This document shows, piece after piece, positions 24,327 through 33,900 of a stretch of DNA of 64,000 nucleotides. The notes under the pieces are model-generated. The model was not told where the DNA came from. It did not search any database and saw only the letters and a program-made list of their open reading frames with translations. A program made the position numbers and the translations under genes. Every line of letters starts with the position of its first letter. Positions within the stretch are counted from its first letter, which is position 1. This DNA is from Bdellovibrionales bacterium GWA1_52_35 (GTDB lineage: Bacteria; Bdellovibrionota; UBA1018): the NCBI GenBank assembly GCA_001769805.1, contig MEPO01000010.1, positions 1-64,000 on the forward strand, in the 5' to 3' direction.

Positions 24327-24884
24327 TCAGAGAGTGTCAGCGATTTTGGTCAGTTCCAAAGTTCCGACCTCGCCCTTCAGTGAGGTGCTGATCCGAGCCG
24401 TGATGGAATAGTCCGGGTGCACCACGCCGTCAAAATGAACTTTGATGAAGCCAATCGACGCGCTTTGAATGTTTCCAGTCAGGGTCAGCCGACTTCGGAA
24501 TCCGTCCAGACTTGCCATGTCATAAGAAGCAATTGTGATCCAATCGTCTGCTTCGCCCTCACGAAGGGGCGGGACGATGACGTTCAGGGTGCCGCCCAGG
24601 CTGGGATATTGAGTAATATCGTTCCTTCCGGGGTTCTGGACAATAATGGTGGTCGGAACCAAAACCAGCGCAACCGGTTTATCGGCGCTGCCGTCCGGTT
24701 GGCGAAGCATTCCCCGATAATGCCCGACTAAAGGAGCGAGCAGGTCTTCCTGCCTTTGAGTATTCTGTTGCAGCTCCATTCCTTCGCGTTGCAGTGCATC
24801 CTGGACCTGCTGATTGCAACCGGCAGTGCCCAACGCGAGCGCCAAAAGTAAACCTGTACCCAATCCTTTATTCCAAATGCTCAT
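24327..24884 (-). CDS. Lipoprotein, unknown function
   Basis: 185 residues with a clear lipobox (LALGTAGCNQ, about residue 23). The following 25 residues form a short helix with Gln-rich sequence (LQQNTQRQEDLL), and the rest is a predicted beta-rich domain (HYRGMLRQPDG...VALVLVPTTIIV). No catalytic motif. It is divergent from the arsR gene, and the shared intergenic region of 112 bases holds the palindromic operator at 24940. It may be co-regulated with the efflux operon. Convergent with GH43. Confidence 0.65.
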   Translation of the reverse strand: MSIWNKGLGTGLLLALALGTAGCNQQVQDALQREGMELQQNTQRQEDLLAPLVGHYRGMLRQPDGSADKPVALVLVPTTIIVQNPGRNDITQYPSLGGTLNVIVPPLREGEADDWITIASYDMASLDGFRSRLTLTGNIQSASIGFIKVHFDGVVHPDYSITARISTSLKGEVGTLELTKIADTL

Positions 24885-24939
24885 GGTGATCTCCTGGCTG
24901 TTCTTTTATGTTGGGCTGGTTGTCTTGTCAATACATTAA

Positions 24940-24963
24940 TTAATTAGTTTACAAACTAGTTAA
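24940..24963. promoter_or_regulatory. Operator between lipoprotein gene and arsR
   Basis: TTAA-t-TAGTTT-AC-AAACTA-g-TTAA: six perfectly complementary inner bases (24945-24950 and 24953-24958), one mismatched pair, then four more matching bases on each side. It lies in the divergent gap, 33 bases before the ArsR start. Autoregulation by the ArsR protein is inferred from position. Confidence 0.65.
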
Positions 24964-24996
24964 GTCTAGATTATATCAGTCCCTGAGGAAAGATTT

Positions 24997-25359
24997 ATGA
25001 AAAGAGAACGGCAAATGAAACTCAAGAACGAAGTAATCTATGAATTGCAGGCGGAGCTTTGCGGTGCGCTGGCTCACCCGGTGCGGCTGAAGATCCTGGA
25101 CTTGCTGGGAGAGAAGGAACTCAATATCGGCGAGATTCAGGGCGAACTCGGGATTTCGGGCCCGAATCTGACCCAGCACCTGAACGTTTTAAAAAAAGCC
25201 GGGCTTTTACATGCGAGAAAAGCGGGTGTATTCCAGTTCTGCTCCCTGGCCATTCCACAGGTTCGCAGCGCGTGTCAGGTCATGAGCAAGGTTCTGGAAG
25301 CGAAACTTCTGAAAACGGATGCGGCTGCGCGCTCTCTCCGTTCAGAAATGCAGGGATAA
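24997..25359 (+). CDS. ArsR-family repressor
   Basis: 120 residues. The winged helix is CGALAHPVRLKILDLLGEKELNIGEIQGELGISGPNLTQHLNVLKKAGLLHARKAG, a standard ArsR pattern with the recognition helix at SGPNLTQHLNVLKKAGL. The ELCVCDL metal-binding motif of ArsR itself is absent (ELNIGEI), so the inducer may be something other than arsenic. GAGGAAAG is six bases before the ATG. It is the first gene of an efflux operon, immediately upstream of tolC-like 25360, and sits beside a palindromic operator. Confidence 0.88.
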   Translation: MKRERQMKLKNEVIYELQAELCGALAHPVRLKILDLLGEKELNIGEIQGELGISGPNLTQHLNVLKKAGLLHARKAGVFQFCSLAIPQVRSACQVMSKVLEAKLLKTDAAARSLRSEMQG

Positions 25360-26721
25360 GTGAGGGTCATGGTGAGCAGTTATCGGGTATTGCTGGGAGT
25401 GGGTGCTTTCTTCTTTATAACCGCACTAGGGTCAGCCGCATTGGGAGCGGCTGTTCCCGCCAGGGAAGTGGGATTTTCAGAAATCTGGAGCCGGATCCAG
25501 GATTCGTCTCCGGTCCTGCGCGCCGCTAAAGAAGATCTCCAAGCCAGCAGGGTGGCGGAGCAACGGGCGAAATTTCACTGGTTCCCGAGCATTGGCCTGG
25601 AGGCGCGAGCCTACAATACTGATGATGCGGGTGATGTGCTTTTCTCAAAAATCGGCGCCCGAGGAATCACCGGGCAGGATTTTTCTCCCATGACGATGAA
25701 CTTTCCCGTGCAGCAGAATTTTGCGCGGATTTCCCTCGGGCTGGACTGGAAAGTTTACGAAGGTGGGACCAAAAGAGCAGTATCGCAGGCCAGAACTTTC
25801 TGGAAAGAGGCCTCTGAAATTCGGCATTCTGCGGAATTGCAGAAAATTTGCGGAGCAGCGACGCAGCTTTATTCGGGGCTGCTGACGCTGAGGGAAGAGG
25901 AACTCGCCCTTTCGCCGGTGGGCCAGATCTTACAGCGCACGACTGACCGTTACCGGATTGGTTCGAAGGCGAATCCCTTGGGGTATTCCGGACTTCTGGG
26001 ACTTCAGAGCCTGGAGAACCGGTTGAAAGGTGAACTGATTTCCATTAAAGCAAAAAAGAAAAGTCTCCTGGCGGCCTTGAACGAGATGAGCGGGATCGGT
26101 ACCTCATGGATGCCACCTGCAAAGCTCAGTTCCGAGAAGTTCGCAAATTCTGTTTTCCGTTCTCCTGATAGCAAAGGGGGTTCTGCATCCGTAGTCGCTG
26201 CTGAACGAGGAGCGATGGGCCTTCATTCGCTGGCTGACGCCGAGCGCGCGCGCTTTCTTCCCCAGGTCGGATTATTTTCGCAAGGTAACTTTGCCCAGTC
26301 TTCCAGTTCCTCGGCGACTTCGATGGCAGCTGGGGCTTACCTTCGTTGGGAACTTTTCAATCCCTCGAACTGGCTTGCGGTGAAAGAAGCCCGGGCACGG
26401 GCGCTCTCGACCGAGGCGCAGGCGCAAGCTCTTCGAGAGCATCAGCGATCAAATGCTGTGCGCTGGACTGAATCCCTTGCGGCCATCAGTGAGCAAATCG
26501 CTCTGGCCGAAGAAAGCCTCCAGCTCATGCAGCAGCAGACCACCATTGCTCTCCAGCTTTTCCAGAATGGTGTTCTCAATGCATTGCAGCTGACGGAGGT
26601 CCTTTCCCGGCGGGTGGAGCTGGTGATCGCCCGTTCTCAAATGAATGAAGAGAAAATCAAGGTTCAGGCAGAAATTCTCACCCATCTGTCCGACTCCGAA
26701 ACAGGTGCCGTATGCAATTGA
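25360..26721 (+). CDS. TolC-family outer-membrane factor
   Basis: 453 residues with a signal peptide. The long helical hairpins and paired repeats of OEP domains are visible (PVLRAAKEDLQASRVAEQRAKFHWFPSIGLEARAY in the first half; LPQVGLFSQGNFAQSSSSSAT and FNPSNWLAVKEARARALSTEAQAQALREHQ in the second). It forms the outer-membrane exit duct of an efflux pump. The start may be the GTG at 25360 or the ATG at 25369; GAGGG lies between. It overlaps the RND gene by 10 bases, and arsR ends directly before it. Confidence 0.88.
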   Translation: MRVMVSSYRVLLGVGAFFFITALGSAALGAAVPAREVGFSEIWSRIQDSSPVLRAAKEDLQASRVAEQRAKFHWFPSIGLEARAYNTDDAGDVLFSKIGARGITGQDFSPMTMNFPVQQNFARISLGLDWKVYEGGTKRAVSQARTFWKEASEIRHSAELQKICGAATQLYSGLLTLREEELALSPVGQILQRTTDRYRIGSKANPLGYSGLLGLQSLENRLKGELISIKAKKKSLLAALNEMSGIGTSWMPPAKLSSEKFANSVFRSPDSKGGSASVVAAERGAMGLHSLADAERARFLPQVGLFSQGNFAQSSSSSATSMAAGAYLRWELFNPSNWLAVKEARARALSTEAQAQALREHQRSNAVRWTESLAAISEQIALAEESLQLMQQQTTIALQLFQNGVLNALQLTEVLSRRVELVIARSQMNEEKIKVQAEILTHLSDSETGAVCN

Positions 26722-29700
26722 GAGAAGGTTTTTCTGGTAAAATAGCGCGCATTTTCGTGAATTCGAAATTGACCCCGGTGATAGCCATCGCCAGTGTGCT
26801 CATCGGGGTGGCGGCCGTCTTTTTGACTCCGAAAGAGGAGGAGCCGCAGATTTCCGTTCCGATGATCGACATCATGACGGGGGCCCCGGGCTACTCCCCG
26901 GAAGAGGTCGAGCGCAAGGTGAGCGAGACAATTGAACGTGCGGTTTGGGGTCTGGAAGGAGTGGAGTATGTCTACTCCACGAGTATGGCCAATCAGAGCA
27001 TCGTCACCGTGAGGTACAAGGTGGGCGAGCCGATGGAACCGAGCATCGTCAAAATTCACCACAAACTGCAGGAGGTCAAAGCGTTACTGCCCGCCAATGT
27101 AACGCCTTCGATGGTGAAATCCTTCTCAATTGATGACGTGCCTTTTCTCGTTCTGAGTTTCAGTTCGTCCGTGACCGATGATTTCTCTCTTCGTACGCTG
27201 GTAGCACCTCTTGCCCGGGAACTTTCAAGTACCCCGGACCTGAGTCGGGTGGAATTGTTGGGCGGTCGCAAGCGAGCGATCCGGATCATTGTCGATCCCG
27301 ACCGGTTGGCGGCTCGCGGGACTTCGCTCCTGGAAGTGGCCAAGGCCCTCAAAGCAAGCGATGCCTATGCTCCCGTGGGCAAAAACTGGGGAGAAGACAA
27401 AGTCTATGACGTGGAAGTCGGAGGTCGTATCCGTTCAGCGGATGATATTCAAGACATCGCAGTCGCTCAAAAAGGCGGCGTTCCGGTTCGGATCCGAGAT
27501 GTCGCCACGGTCACCGATGGCCCTGAAGAGCGAGTCAGATCGTCAGTCCTTATCAGACAGCAAAAAAGCGGAGGCGAAATCCAGGCTTCCGATCCGGAGC
27601 GGGCGGTTTCTATTGTCTTTGCCAAGCGCAAAGGGACGAATGTGGTCATTCTGGCCAAAGAGTTGATGGAGCGCGCGCAGATCTTCTCAAAGGCGCTGCC
27701 GTCGGATGTGAAGCTTTCGGTACTGCGTAACTATGGTGATACGGCCTTCGAAAAATCCATTGAGCTGATCGAGCACTTGCTCCTGGCAACACTCTCAGTG
27801 ACCATTCTCATCGCGCTGGCGATGGGGTGGCGTGCCGCACTGGTCGTGGCGATCGCCATTCCCGTGACCTTGGCACTGACGATCGCCATCTACTATTTCA
27901 TGGGTTATACCTTGAACCGGGTCACGCTCTTTGCCTTGATCTTTTCAATTGGTATTCTGGTTGATGACGCGATCGTAGTGGTCGAAAACATTGAACGGCA
28001 TCTGCATCTAGACCGGCGAGTCGGAATTGTCACGGCGACTTTGCGGGCAGTTGCGGAAGTCGGGAATCCTACTATTCTTGCCACCTTCACCGTTGTGGCG
28101 GCGATCCTGCCCATGGCTTTTGTCAGAGGCATGATGGGCCCTTACATGAAACCGATTCCGGTCGGTGCGAGCTTGGCAATGATTCTGTCACTCTTTGTCG
28201 CCTTCATGGTGACTCCGTGGGCGGCGGTGCGCATTCTCAAGCACGAGGAGCCGAAGACCGGCAAAAAAGCCGAAGCGGATCGTCATAAGGAAAGCAAAAT
28301 GGACCTGATCTACCGCAGGACGGTGGACCGGCTTCTGAGTCGCAAGAAGAATGCCGCGGCTTTCGGTATTTTCACGATCCTGTTGCTGCTTGCAGCGACG
28401 TCCTTTGTCGGTTTCAAATGGGTTAAGGTGAAGATGCTTCCGTTTGACAACAAAAACGAATTTCAGGTGCTGATTGACTATCCTGCCGACACTCCCCTGG
28501 AGAAGAACCGGGAGTGGAGCACGGAGCTTGCGCAAAAACTCGTCAAAGATCCGGAAGTCAAGGCTGTCCAGGTCTTTGCCGGAGAGCCGGCACCCTTCTC
28601 GTTTTCGGGTATGGTCAAACATACCTTTCTCAGAAACAGGGATGACTTGGCGGACCTTCAGATCCGGTTGAGCGAAAAAGGAGAGCGCAAAAAATCGAGC
28701 CACGAGGTGATTACCGGCTTGCGTGTGGTCATCGCGGAATTCGGAAGGCAGAAGAAGGCGGCAACCAAAGTTCTGGAAATCCCACCTGGCCCTCCCGTTC
28801 TCGCCACGATGGTCGCCGAGGTCTATGGTCCGACTCGGAGTGAGCGCGAGAAGGTGACGCGAGAACTTGAGGGGATATTTGCTGCGGAAGCGAGTGTTGT
28901 GGACCTGGATTCAACTTTAAGAACCCAGCGCCCGCGTCAATCTTATGCTTTCGACTGGAAAGCCGGGGGGCTCCTCGGGACCCAGGCGCAAATGGCCGTC
29001 GCCACAGGTCAGCTTCTTTTCTCGGAAACATCCGTGCTCTCGATTGCCGATGTCTCGACCCCGGAAGAAGTCAGCGTGGATCTTTCTGTCGCACAGAGCG
29101 CGCGCTCGGGGGCTCAGCCCTTCAAGGGGCAGAATGTTCCGTCTTTTGAGTCCGGGGTGGTTCCTCTTTCAAAAACCCTGGCGCCTTCCAAGGAATTTCA
29201 ATCTCATGCGCTGTACCGGAAGAATCTCAAACCCGTGTCCTACGTCATGAGCGAACTGGCGGGCGATGAGGAAGCTCCCGTCTACGGGATCATGAAACTC
29301 GGGCCCAAAATTCCTTATGCCCAGCAAACCGCGGAAGTTCCCTGGAATACGCAGGCCCCCGTAATCAAGTGGGACGGTGAGTGGTTCATCACTTATGAAG
29401 TTTTCAGGGATCTGGGTGCGGCCTTCGCAGTAGTGATGGTCTTGATCTACGTCCTCGTGCTGGGGTGGTTCAAGAGCTACACGATTCCTTTGATCATCAT
29501 GGCACCGATTCCGATCAGTCTGATTGGAATTCTGCCGGGACATGCGGTTTTTGGAGCGTTCTTCACGGCCACTTCCATGATCGGCTTCATTGCCGGTGCT
29601 GGAATCATCGTGCGAAATTCGATTATTCTCGTGGACTTCATCGAGCATCAGCTCGGACAGGGTCTGGCTCTCAAAGAAGCCGTGATCTCGGCGGGTATTC

Positions 29701-29918
29701 TGCGATTCAGGCCGATGCTCATGACCGCGGCGGCCGTTGTTGTGGGGAGCTCGGTCATGCTCTTTGATCCGATCTTCCAGGGCTTGGCGATCAGTCTGAT
29801 GTTCGGCGAAGTGGCGGCTACACTTCTGAGCCGACTTGCCGTGCCGGTCCTTTACTACTGGTTCGTCGGCAAAAGCAGAGTGAAACTGATTCAAACTGAG
29901 AAAGAGAGTATGGCATGA
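26712..29918 (+). CDS. RND efflux permease
   Basis: 1068 residues. AcrB-type HAE1 fold: N-terminal GFSGKIARIFVNSKLTPVIAIASVLIGVAAVFL, a large periplasmic loop, TM4 with LIFSIGILVDDAIVVVENIERHLH containing the proton-relay Asp pair, and a second half beginning at about residue 540. It uses the proton gradient to export drugs, metals or solvents across the envelope. The gene overlaps tolC (10 bases) and the following DUF2892 gene (4 bases), so the three are co-translated. No adaptor (membrane-fusion protein) gene is seen in this operon, which is unusual for an RND system. Confidence 0.92.
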   Translation: MQLREGFSGKIARIFVNSKLTPVIAIASVLIGVAAVFLTPKEEEPQISVPMIDIMTGAPGYSPEEVERKVSETIERAVWGLEGVEYVYSTSMANQSIVTVRYKVGEPMEPSIVKIHHKLQEVKALLPANVTPSMVKSFSIDDVPFLVLSFSSSVTDDFSLRTLVAPLARELSSTPDLSRVELLGGRKRAIRIIVDPDRLAARGTSLLEVAKALKASDAYAPVGKNWGEDKVYDVEVGGRIRSADDIQDIAVAQKGGVPVRIRDVATVTDGPEERVRSSVLIRQQKSGGEIQASDPERAVSIVFAKRKGTNVVILAKELMERAQIFSKALPSDVKLSVLRNYGDTAFEKSIELIEHLLLATLSVTILIALAMGWRAALVVAIAIPVTLALTIAIYYFMGYTLNRVTLFALIFSIGILVDDAIVVVENIERHLHLDRRVGIVTATLRAVAEVGNPTILATFTVVAAILPMAFVRGMMGPYMKPIPVGASLAMILSLFVAFMVTPWAAVRILKHEEPKTGKKAEADRHKESKMDLIYRRTVDRLLSRKKNAAAFGIFTILLLLAATSFVGFKWVKVKMLPFDNKNEFQVLIDYPADTPLEKNREWSTELAQKLVKDPEVKAVQVFAGEPAPFSFSGMVKHTFLRNRDDLADLQIRLSEKGERKKSSHEVITGLRVVIAEFGRQKKAATKVLEIPPGPPVLATMVAEVYGPTRSEREKVTRELEGIFAAEASVVDLDSTLRTQRPRQSYAFDWKAGGLLGTQAQMAVATGQLLFSETSVLSIADVSTPEEVSVDLSVAQSARSGAQPFKGQNVPSFESGVVPLSKTLAPSKEFQSHALYRKNLKPVSYVMSELAGDEEAPVYGIMKLGPKIPYAQQTAEVPWNTQAPVIKWDGEWFITYEVFRDLGAAFAVVMVLIYVLVLGWFKSYTIPLIIMAPIPISLIGILPGHAVFGAFFTATSMIGFIAGAGIIVRNSIILVDFIEHQLGQGLALKEAVISAGILRFRPMLMTAAAVVVGSSVMLFDPIFQGLAISLMFGEVAATLLSRLAVPVLYYWFVGKSRVKLIQTEKESMA

Positions 29919-30109
29919 AGTCGATTCATCATCAGATCCGGGCATTTGCAGGATTTTTTATCCTGATCAGCCTGACCTTATCCCAACTCCATTCGCCGTA
30001 TTGGCTCTGGTTCACCGCTTTTGTAGGTGCGAATCTCCTGCAGTCCAGCATGACGGATTTCTGTCCGCTCGAAATCGTCCTCAGAAAGCTGCAACCCAAA
30101 AAGAGCTGA
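29915..30109 (+). CDS. DUF2892-like small membrane protein
   Basis: 64 residues, two hydrophobic segments, ending FTAFVGANLLQSSMTDFCPLEIVLRKLQ. This NLLQS...FCP-EIVL pattern matches DUF2892 (YgaP-type), commonly encoded at the end of RND efflux operons. Function unknown; it may stabilise or couple the pump. Its ATGA overlaps the RND stop, so expression is tied to it. Confidence 0.75.
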   Translation: MKSIHHQIRAFAGFFILISLTLSQLHSPYWLWFTAFVGANLLQSSMTDFCPLEIVLRKLQPKKS

Positions 30110-30178
30110 ACCTGGCAGAATCTGCCGGGCAGCTTCTGCAGTCTTGTGGCGGCTTTGCAGGGTCATTAGAATTGAGGA

Positions 30179-30901
30179 ATGAAGAAGTCAATTCTGCTGA
30201 TGGCGGGCCTTCTGAGCTTTTGTTCTCTAAACAGCAGCTGGGCCGACGTGAGCGGAGTGGCGTTGGTGTATCGCGGTGCCGGTGTCTGCGATGATGGTTG
30301 CTGGCAGGCAGCGGCTGAATCCGCGACTCGCATGGGATTGCAGGTCCAGTTTGTGGGCCCGACCGAAACGGATCCGGCGATTTTCATCGGCGCACGCGTG
30401 TGGATCCAGCCTGGCGGTTGGGCTAGCACGGTTTCCAAGAAAATGCTGCCGGATTTGAAGAAGAATCTTCGGGCCTTCATCGCCGATGGGGGAGGCTATG
30501 TGGGCTATTGCGCGGGAGGATTCCTCGCGACTCAGGAAATTTCCGATAGAAAAGTCCCCGGGTTCGGGATTTTAGCGGGACGGAACTCCAGTTATCAGGA
30601 TGTGGACGAGTCGCCCACGCAGTTGAAAATCAATTGGAACGGCGTGGAGCGTGATCTTTATTGGGAGGGCGGACCGTATTTCAAAGTCAAGCCGACAGAT
30701 CCCGTCGAGGTCATCGCTTACTACTCAAATGGTCAGATCGCATCGGTTCGCGGAGAATTTGGCAAGGGCCGGGTATTCGTCACAGGGCTTCATCCGGAAG
30801 GGACGGAAGACTGGCGCACTGAGGCCAAGCTGACCGATACGGACGGAATGGATTTTGATCTCACGAATGAAATGATCGAGTGGGTAACGGCTTTTCATTA
30901 A
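30179..30901 (+). CDS. Secreted BPL_N/GATase-like protein
   Basis: 240 residues with a signal peptide (to about SSWAD). The mature part starts VSGVALVYRGAGVCDDGCWQAAA and contains RVWIQPGGW and YVGYCAGGFLAT, the nucleophile-elbow Cys of class I glutamine-amidotransferase-like BPL_N domains. The usual partner glutamine-hydrolysis His/Glu pair is not obvious, although TGLHPEGTEDWR near the end may hold them. Secreted location makes a biotin-ligase role unlikely. Convergent with the giant gene, 13 bases away. Confidence 0.7.
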   Translation: MKKSILLMAGLLSFCSLNSSWADVSGVALVYRGAGVCDDGCWQAAAESATRMGLQVQFVGPTETDPAIFIGARVWIQPGGWASTVSKKMLPDLKKNLRAFIADGGGYVGYCAGGFLATQEISDRKVPGFGILAGRNSSYQDVDESPTQLKINWNGVERDLYWEGGPYFKVKPTDPVEVIAYYSNGQIASVRGEFGKGRVFVTGLHPEGTEDWRTEAKLTDTDGMDFDLTNEMIEWVTAFH

Positions 30902-30914
30902 GTTTCACTGCACT

Positions 30915-33900
30915 TCAGAGTTCGCGAAGAATTCCCAGGATATTACGGACGGCGCAGCGAGCAGAATCGGCACTCGATAAGCTCATGGTCTGCGAGACCC
31001 GGTCAAGTACTCTCCGGGCGAGCGGTCTTAACTGCGGATCACGGAATGCGTTTAAGTTTACCCGAAGTTCCAGGGTCGCCTCGTAGTCCCGATAATCATA
31101 CGTTTCCAGGAATCTCAGGAACTCCTCGGCTCCTTCGGAATGCGTGCTCAGGGCCCCGATGACTTCATTGATCCGGTAGCTTGCCTCACGGCCGGATAAC
31201 TGGCTCAATTTTTTGAATGCAAGCTTTCTGACCTGGGCATCCGATTCCAGAATTAAAGCTGCAAACCCACTCGGTTTAGAAACATTCATTAACCGCTCAT
31301 TGGTATTAAGTAGCCAAAGTGAAATCTTCCGTGGTTCGTCATGCTGACCCGTTTTCCTGGCAGTGGTCAAAAGTTTTATCAGATCAGTGGAACAAAGTCC
31401 GCCCGATTCATGGCGCGCAATCAGTGGTTTGAGAATCCCCTGGATCCGGGAGTCTGCCTGAAACCGATACTGGATAACCAAAAGATCGGTATAATCGATT
31501 TTCTCAAAATCCAGCGGCGACATCCTCCCGATCAATGTATCGAGGGATTCTTGAGCTTTCCTGGCTACGGCGCGGACCTTCGGATCTTGATCCCTGAGCC
31601 CGAGAGTGACGCCCAGCAGGGCTGCTGCCTGAGGCCTTGAGCTTAGCATTTCCAGCAAGGCGATTCGAGTAGCGGGCGAAGATGCTTCGGCGAGCAGAGC
31701 CAACGCTTCAGGCAAGGGTCGACTCATCGGCCAGAGGGGCCCAAATGCCTGGGCAATTTTAAGCTGAAGTTCGCCATCCTGGGTGGCAGAAAGTTTTTCA
31801 AGCAACTTTGTTCCGGTCGTCGTTGCAAGTGCTTCGTCAATAGTGGCGCCCTGTACCGGCACGATCCGGTCGACCGGAAACACGTTCAAAAGTCGCTTTA
31901 AAACGGATTCATCTCTCGCCCGGGTGATGGTCTGGATATGCGCAGACGAGCGCTTGCGGGATTCGGGCAAGGACTTTAAAAACTCGAAGCCGGATCTGGA
32001 TATTGTTTCATTCGGGTGGTTGAGGAGTGGCTCGAGCTCCCGGAAGTCGGGTTGATAGGGCAGCTTTTCCAACAAATACCTGGCAGCAAAAATCTGTTCC
32101 TCGTCCAAGCCCGGGATGCCCTTGTGATTTTCAATCACCGCAGCAAAGGACGAAACTGGCAGCGTGCCGAGTATTTCGCGTGCGGCTTGAGCGTCCAAAT
32201 TTCTGCGGATTCTTGCGTGCAAGGCATAAAACTGATCGTCATGGGCCATTGTTTTGAGCTGTTCCAAAGGCAGCTCCAAAAACCTTTTGTTCAGGGCCTG
32301 AAAATGCTCAGTCGCCTGTCTGGCGATTGCCGGATCCGGATCATGCATCAGAGTGGCAAGTATCCGGGTCTGGACTGCATTCACGCGGTCACCGCAGGAG
32401 AGCAGAAGGAGCCGTTTTTCCTTGGAGGTCAGTCCGGGCAGGGAGAGCAGATTCATTATCGTCCGGTCAGCATGGTAGGATTTGAGCCGAGTCAGGATTT
32501 TAGCGGCCGGAATCTGCAGGTCCGCGTTTCTATCCCTGAATCCCGCTGCAGCCGTTTCAGTCAATCGCCTGATGATCGAGTCGCCAAACTCAGGGAACTC
32601 TGGAACAGACTCCCACGACCGTTTGGCAAAAAAGTTGAGATAATCCTGCTTGACCCCGGGTACGGAGCTGGCGCTCGCAATCGAGTGACCGCCGCTTGTG
32701 AATATTTCCTCGATTCCGCGCCGGCCCAGGCGTTCATAAGCCATCTTCCTCAAGTCCGGGTCAGCTGCAGGCAGGAGGAATTTCATCAACGGTATTTCAT
32801 CGCCTTCCCGAAGGGTCGAAAGCAGCCATTGGCCGTAACTACTGCTGGTTTCGGGCGTGATTTCGCTGAACTCTCTAATCAGGGTTCTCGGATAATCAGT
32901 TCTCCCGGCCAGTTCACTGAGAATCTCGTTGTATTGTTGCCGGGATAATCCGCGCTTCTGATAAAGGGCAACCAGGGCGGTATGGGTATCGAGTTTGCGA
33001 AAATCAGCAAGCTCGAGCGCCTGTCCCAGGTCTCGCCCATCATTCATTCGCGAAAGAAGCTTGGGAGCAGTACGATCCTTTTTCATCTCCGCCCGCAATT
33101 CGAAGCCGCGATTGTTGAGTGCTTGACGCTCGCGGGCGGCTTCGAGAGCGGCGGGATTCGAAGTGCTTCCGTCCCAGGGGCGTGCTTTTGCACTCAGAGC
33201 CTGCGCTTCATTCCATGGCCGGGCCGGCACCGCTTTACCCCAGCCGCCTTGTTTGGGATGCTCGGCCAGACGTTTCGCGAGCGGTTCATAAAAGCGGGAT
33301 TCGATAGCGTCCCTTGAAGCTGAGAGGCCATCCAGAAAGTATGCCCGGTATTCCTTGACGTTCAGCTTCAACTCGCTCATGTAGGCTTCGAATTGCTTCA
33401 GGGCTTCTTCAGGATGGGAAACCATTTCCTCGTAATCCACTTTCTGAACAAAACCGGAAAGAGGGGAGTCCTCATTCAATGCCTTGTCCAGCATGGCGCG
33501 TATGAGCTTGATCTGAAGCTCAGACTCAGCAAGGCTGCGCGGAGCATTGAAGAGGCGGAATTCCGCCTTACGAATTTTCGGATCCACATTGAATGATTTG
33601 CGCCAGAGGTCATTCTTCAGATCAAAGTCCGCAGTGATGAGTTCGGGCGGGATGACATCCTGAAAGTAAGCGGAAATATCGAGCTGCGAATAACGGGTTT
33701 TTCTGCCCAGGCGGGTGTTAAAAAATCCTTCATCATACAGGAGCCTTTTGAGCTCCTCTTCAGTCCCGTTGAAATCCTTCAATGCCCCCGCAAGCTTCGG
33801 GCTGATGTCGAGGGGCTCTGCGCTTTTGAGGCGGCCGATATGCTGGAACATCATTGCCATCGTTCCCCGGTTTTCCAGGAAATTGGAAAGAAAGCGCGCC

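Noticed and set aside
29169..29945. 258-residue minus-strand frame within the RND gene
   Set aside because: Antisense of transmembrane-rich coding sequence, rich in His and Asp; no independent support.
32016..32948. 310-residue plus-strand frame opposite the giant gene
   Set aside because: Codon use is that of an antisense shadow; no signal, motif or ribosome site. The minus-strand gene is continuous over 2118 codons.
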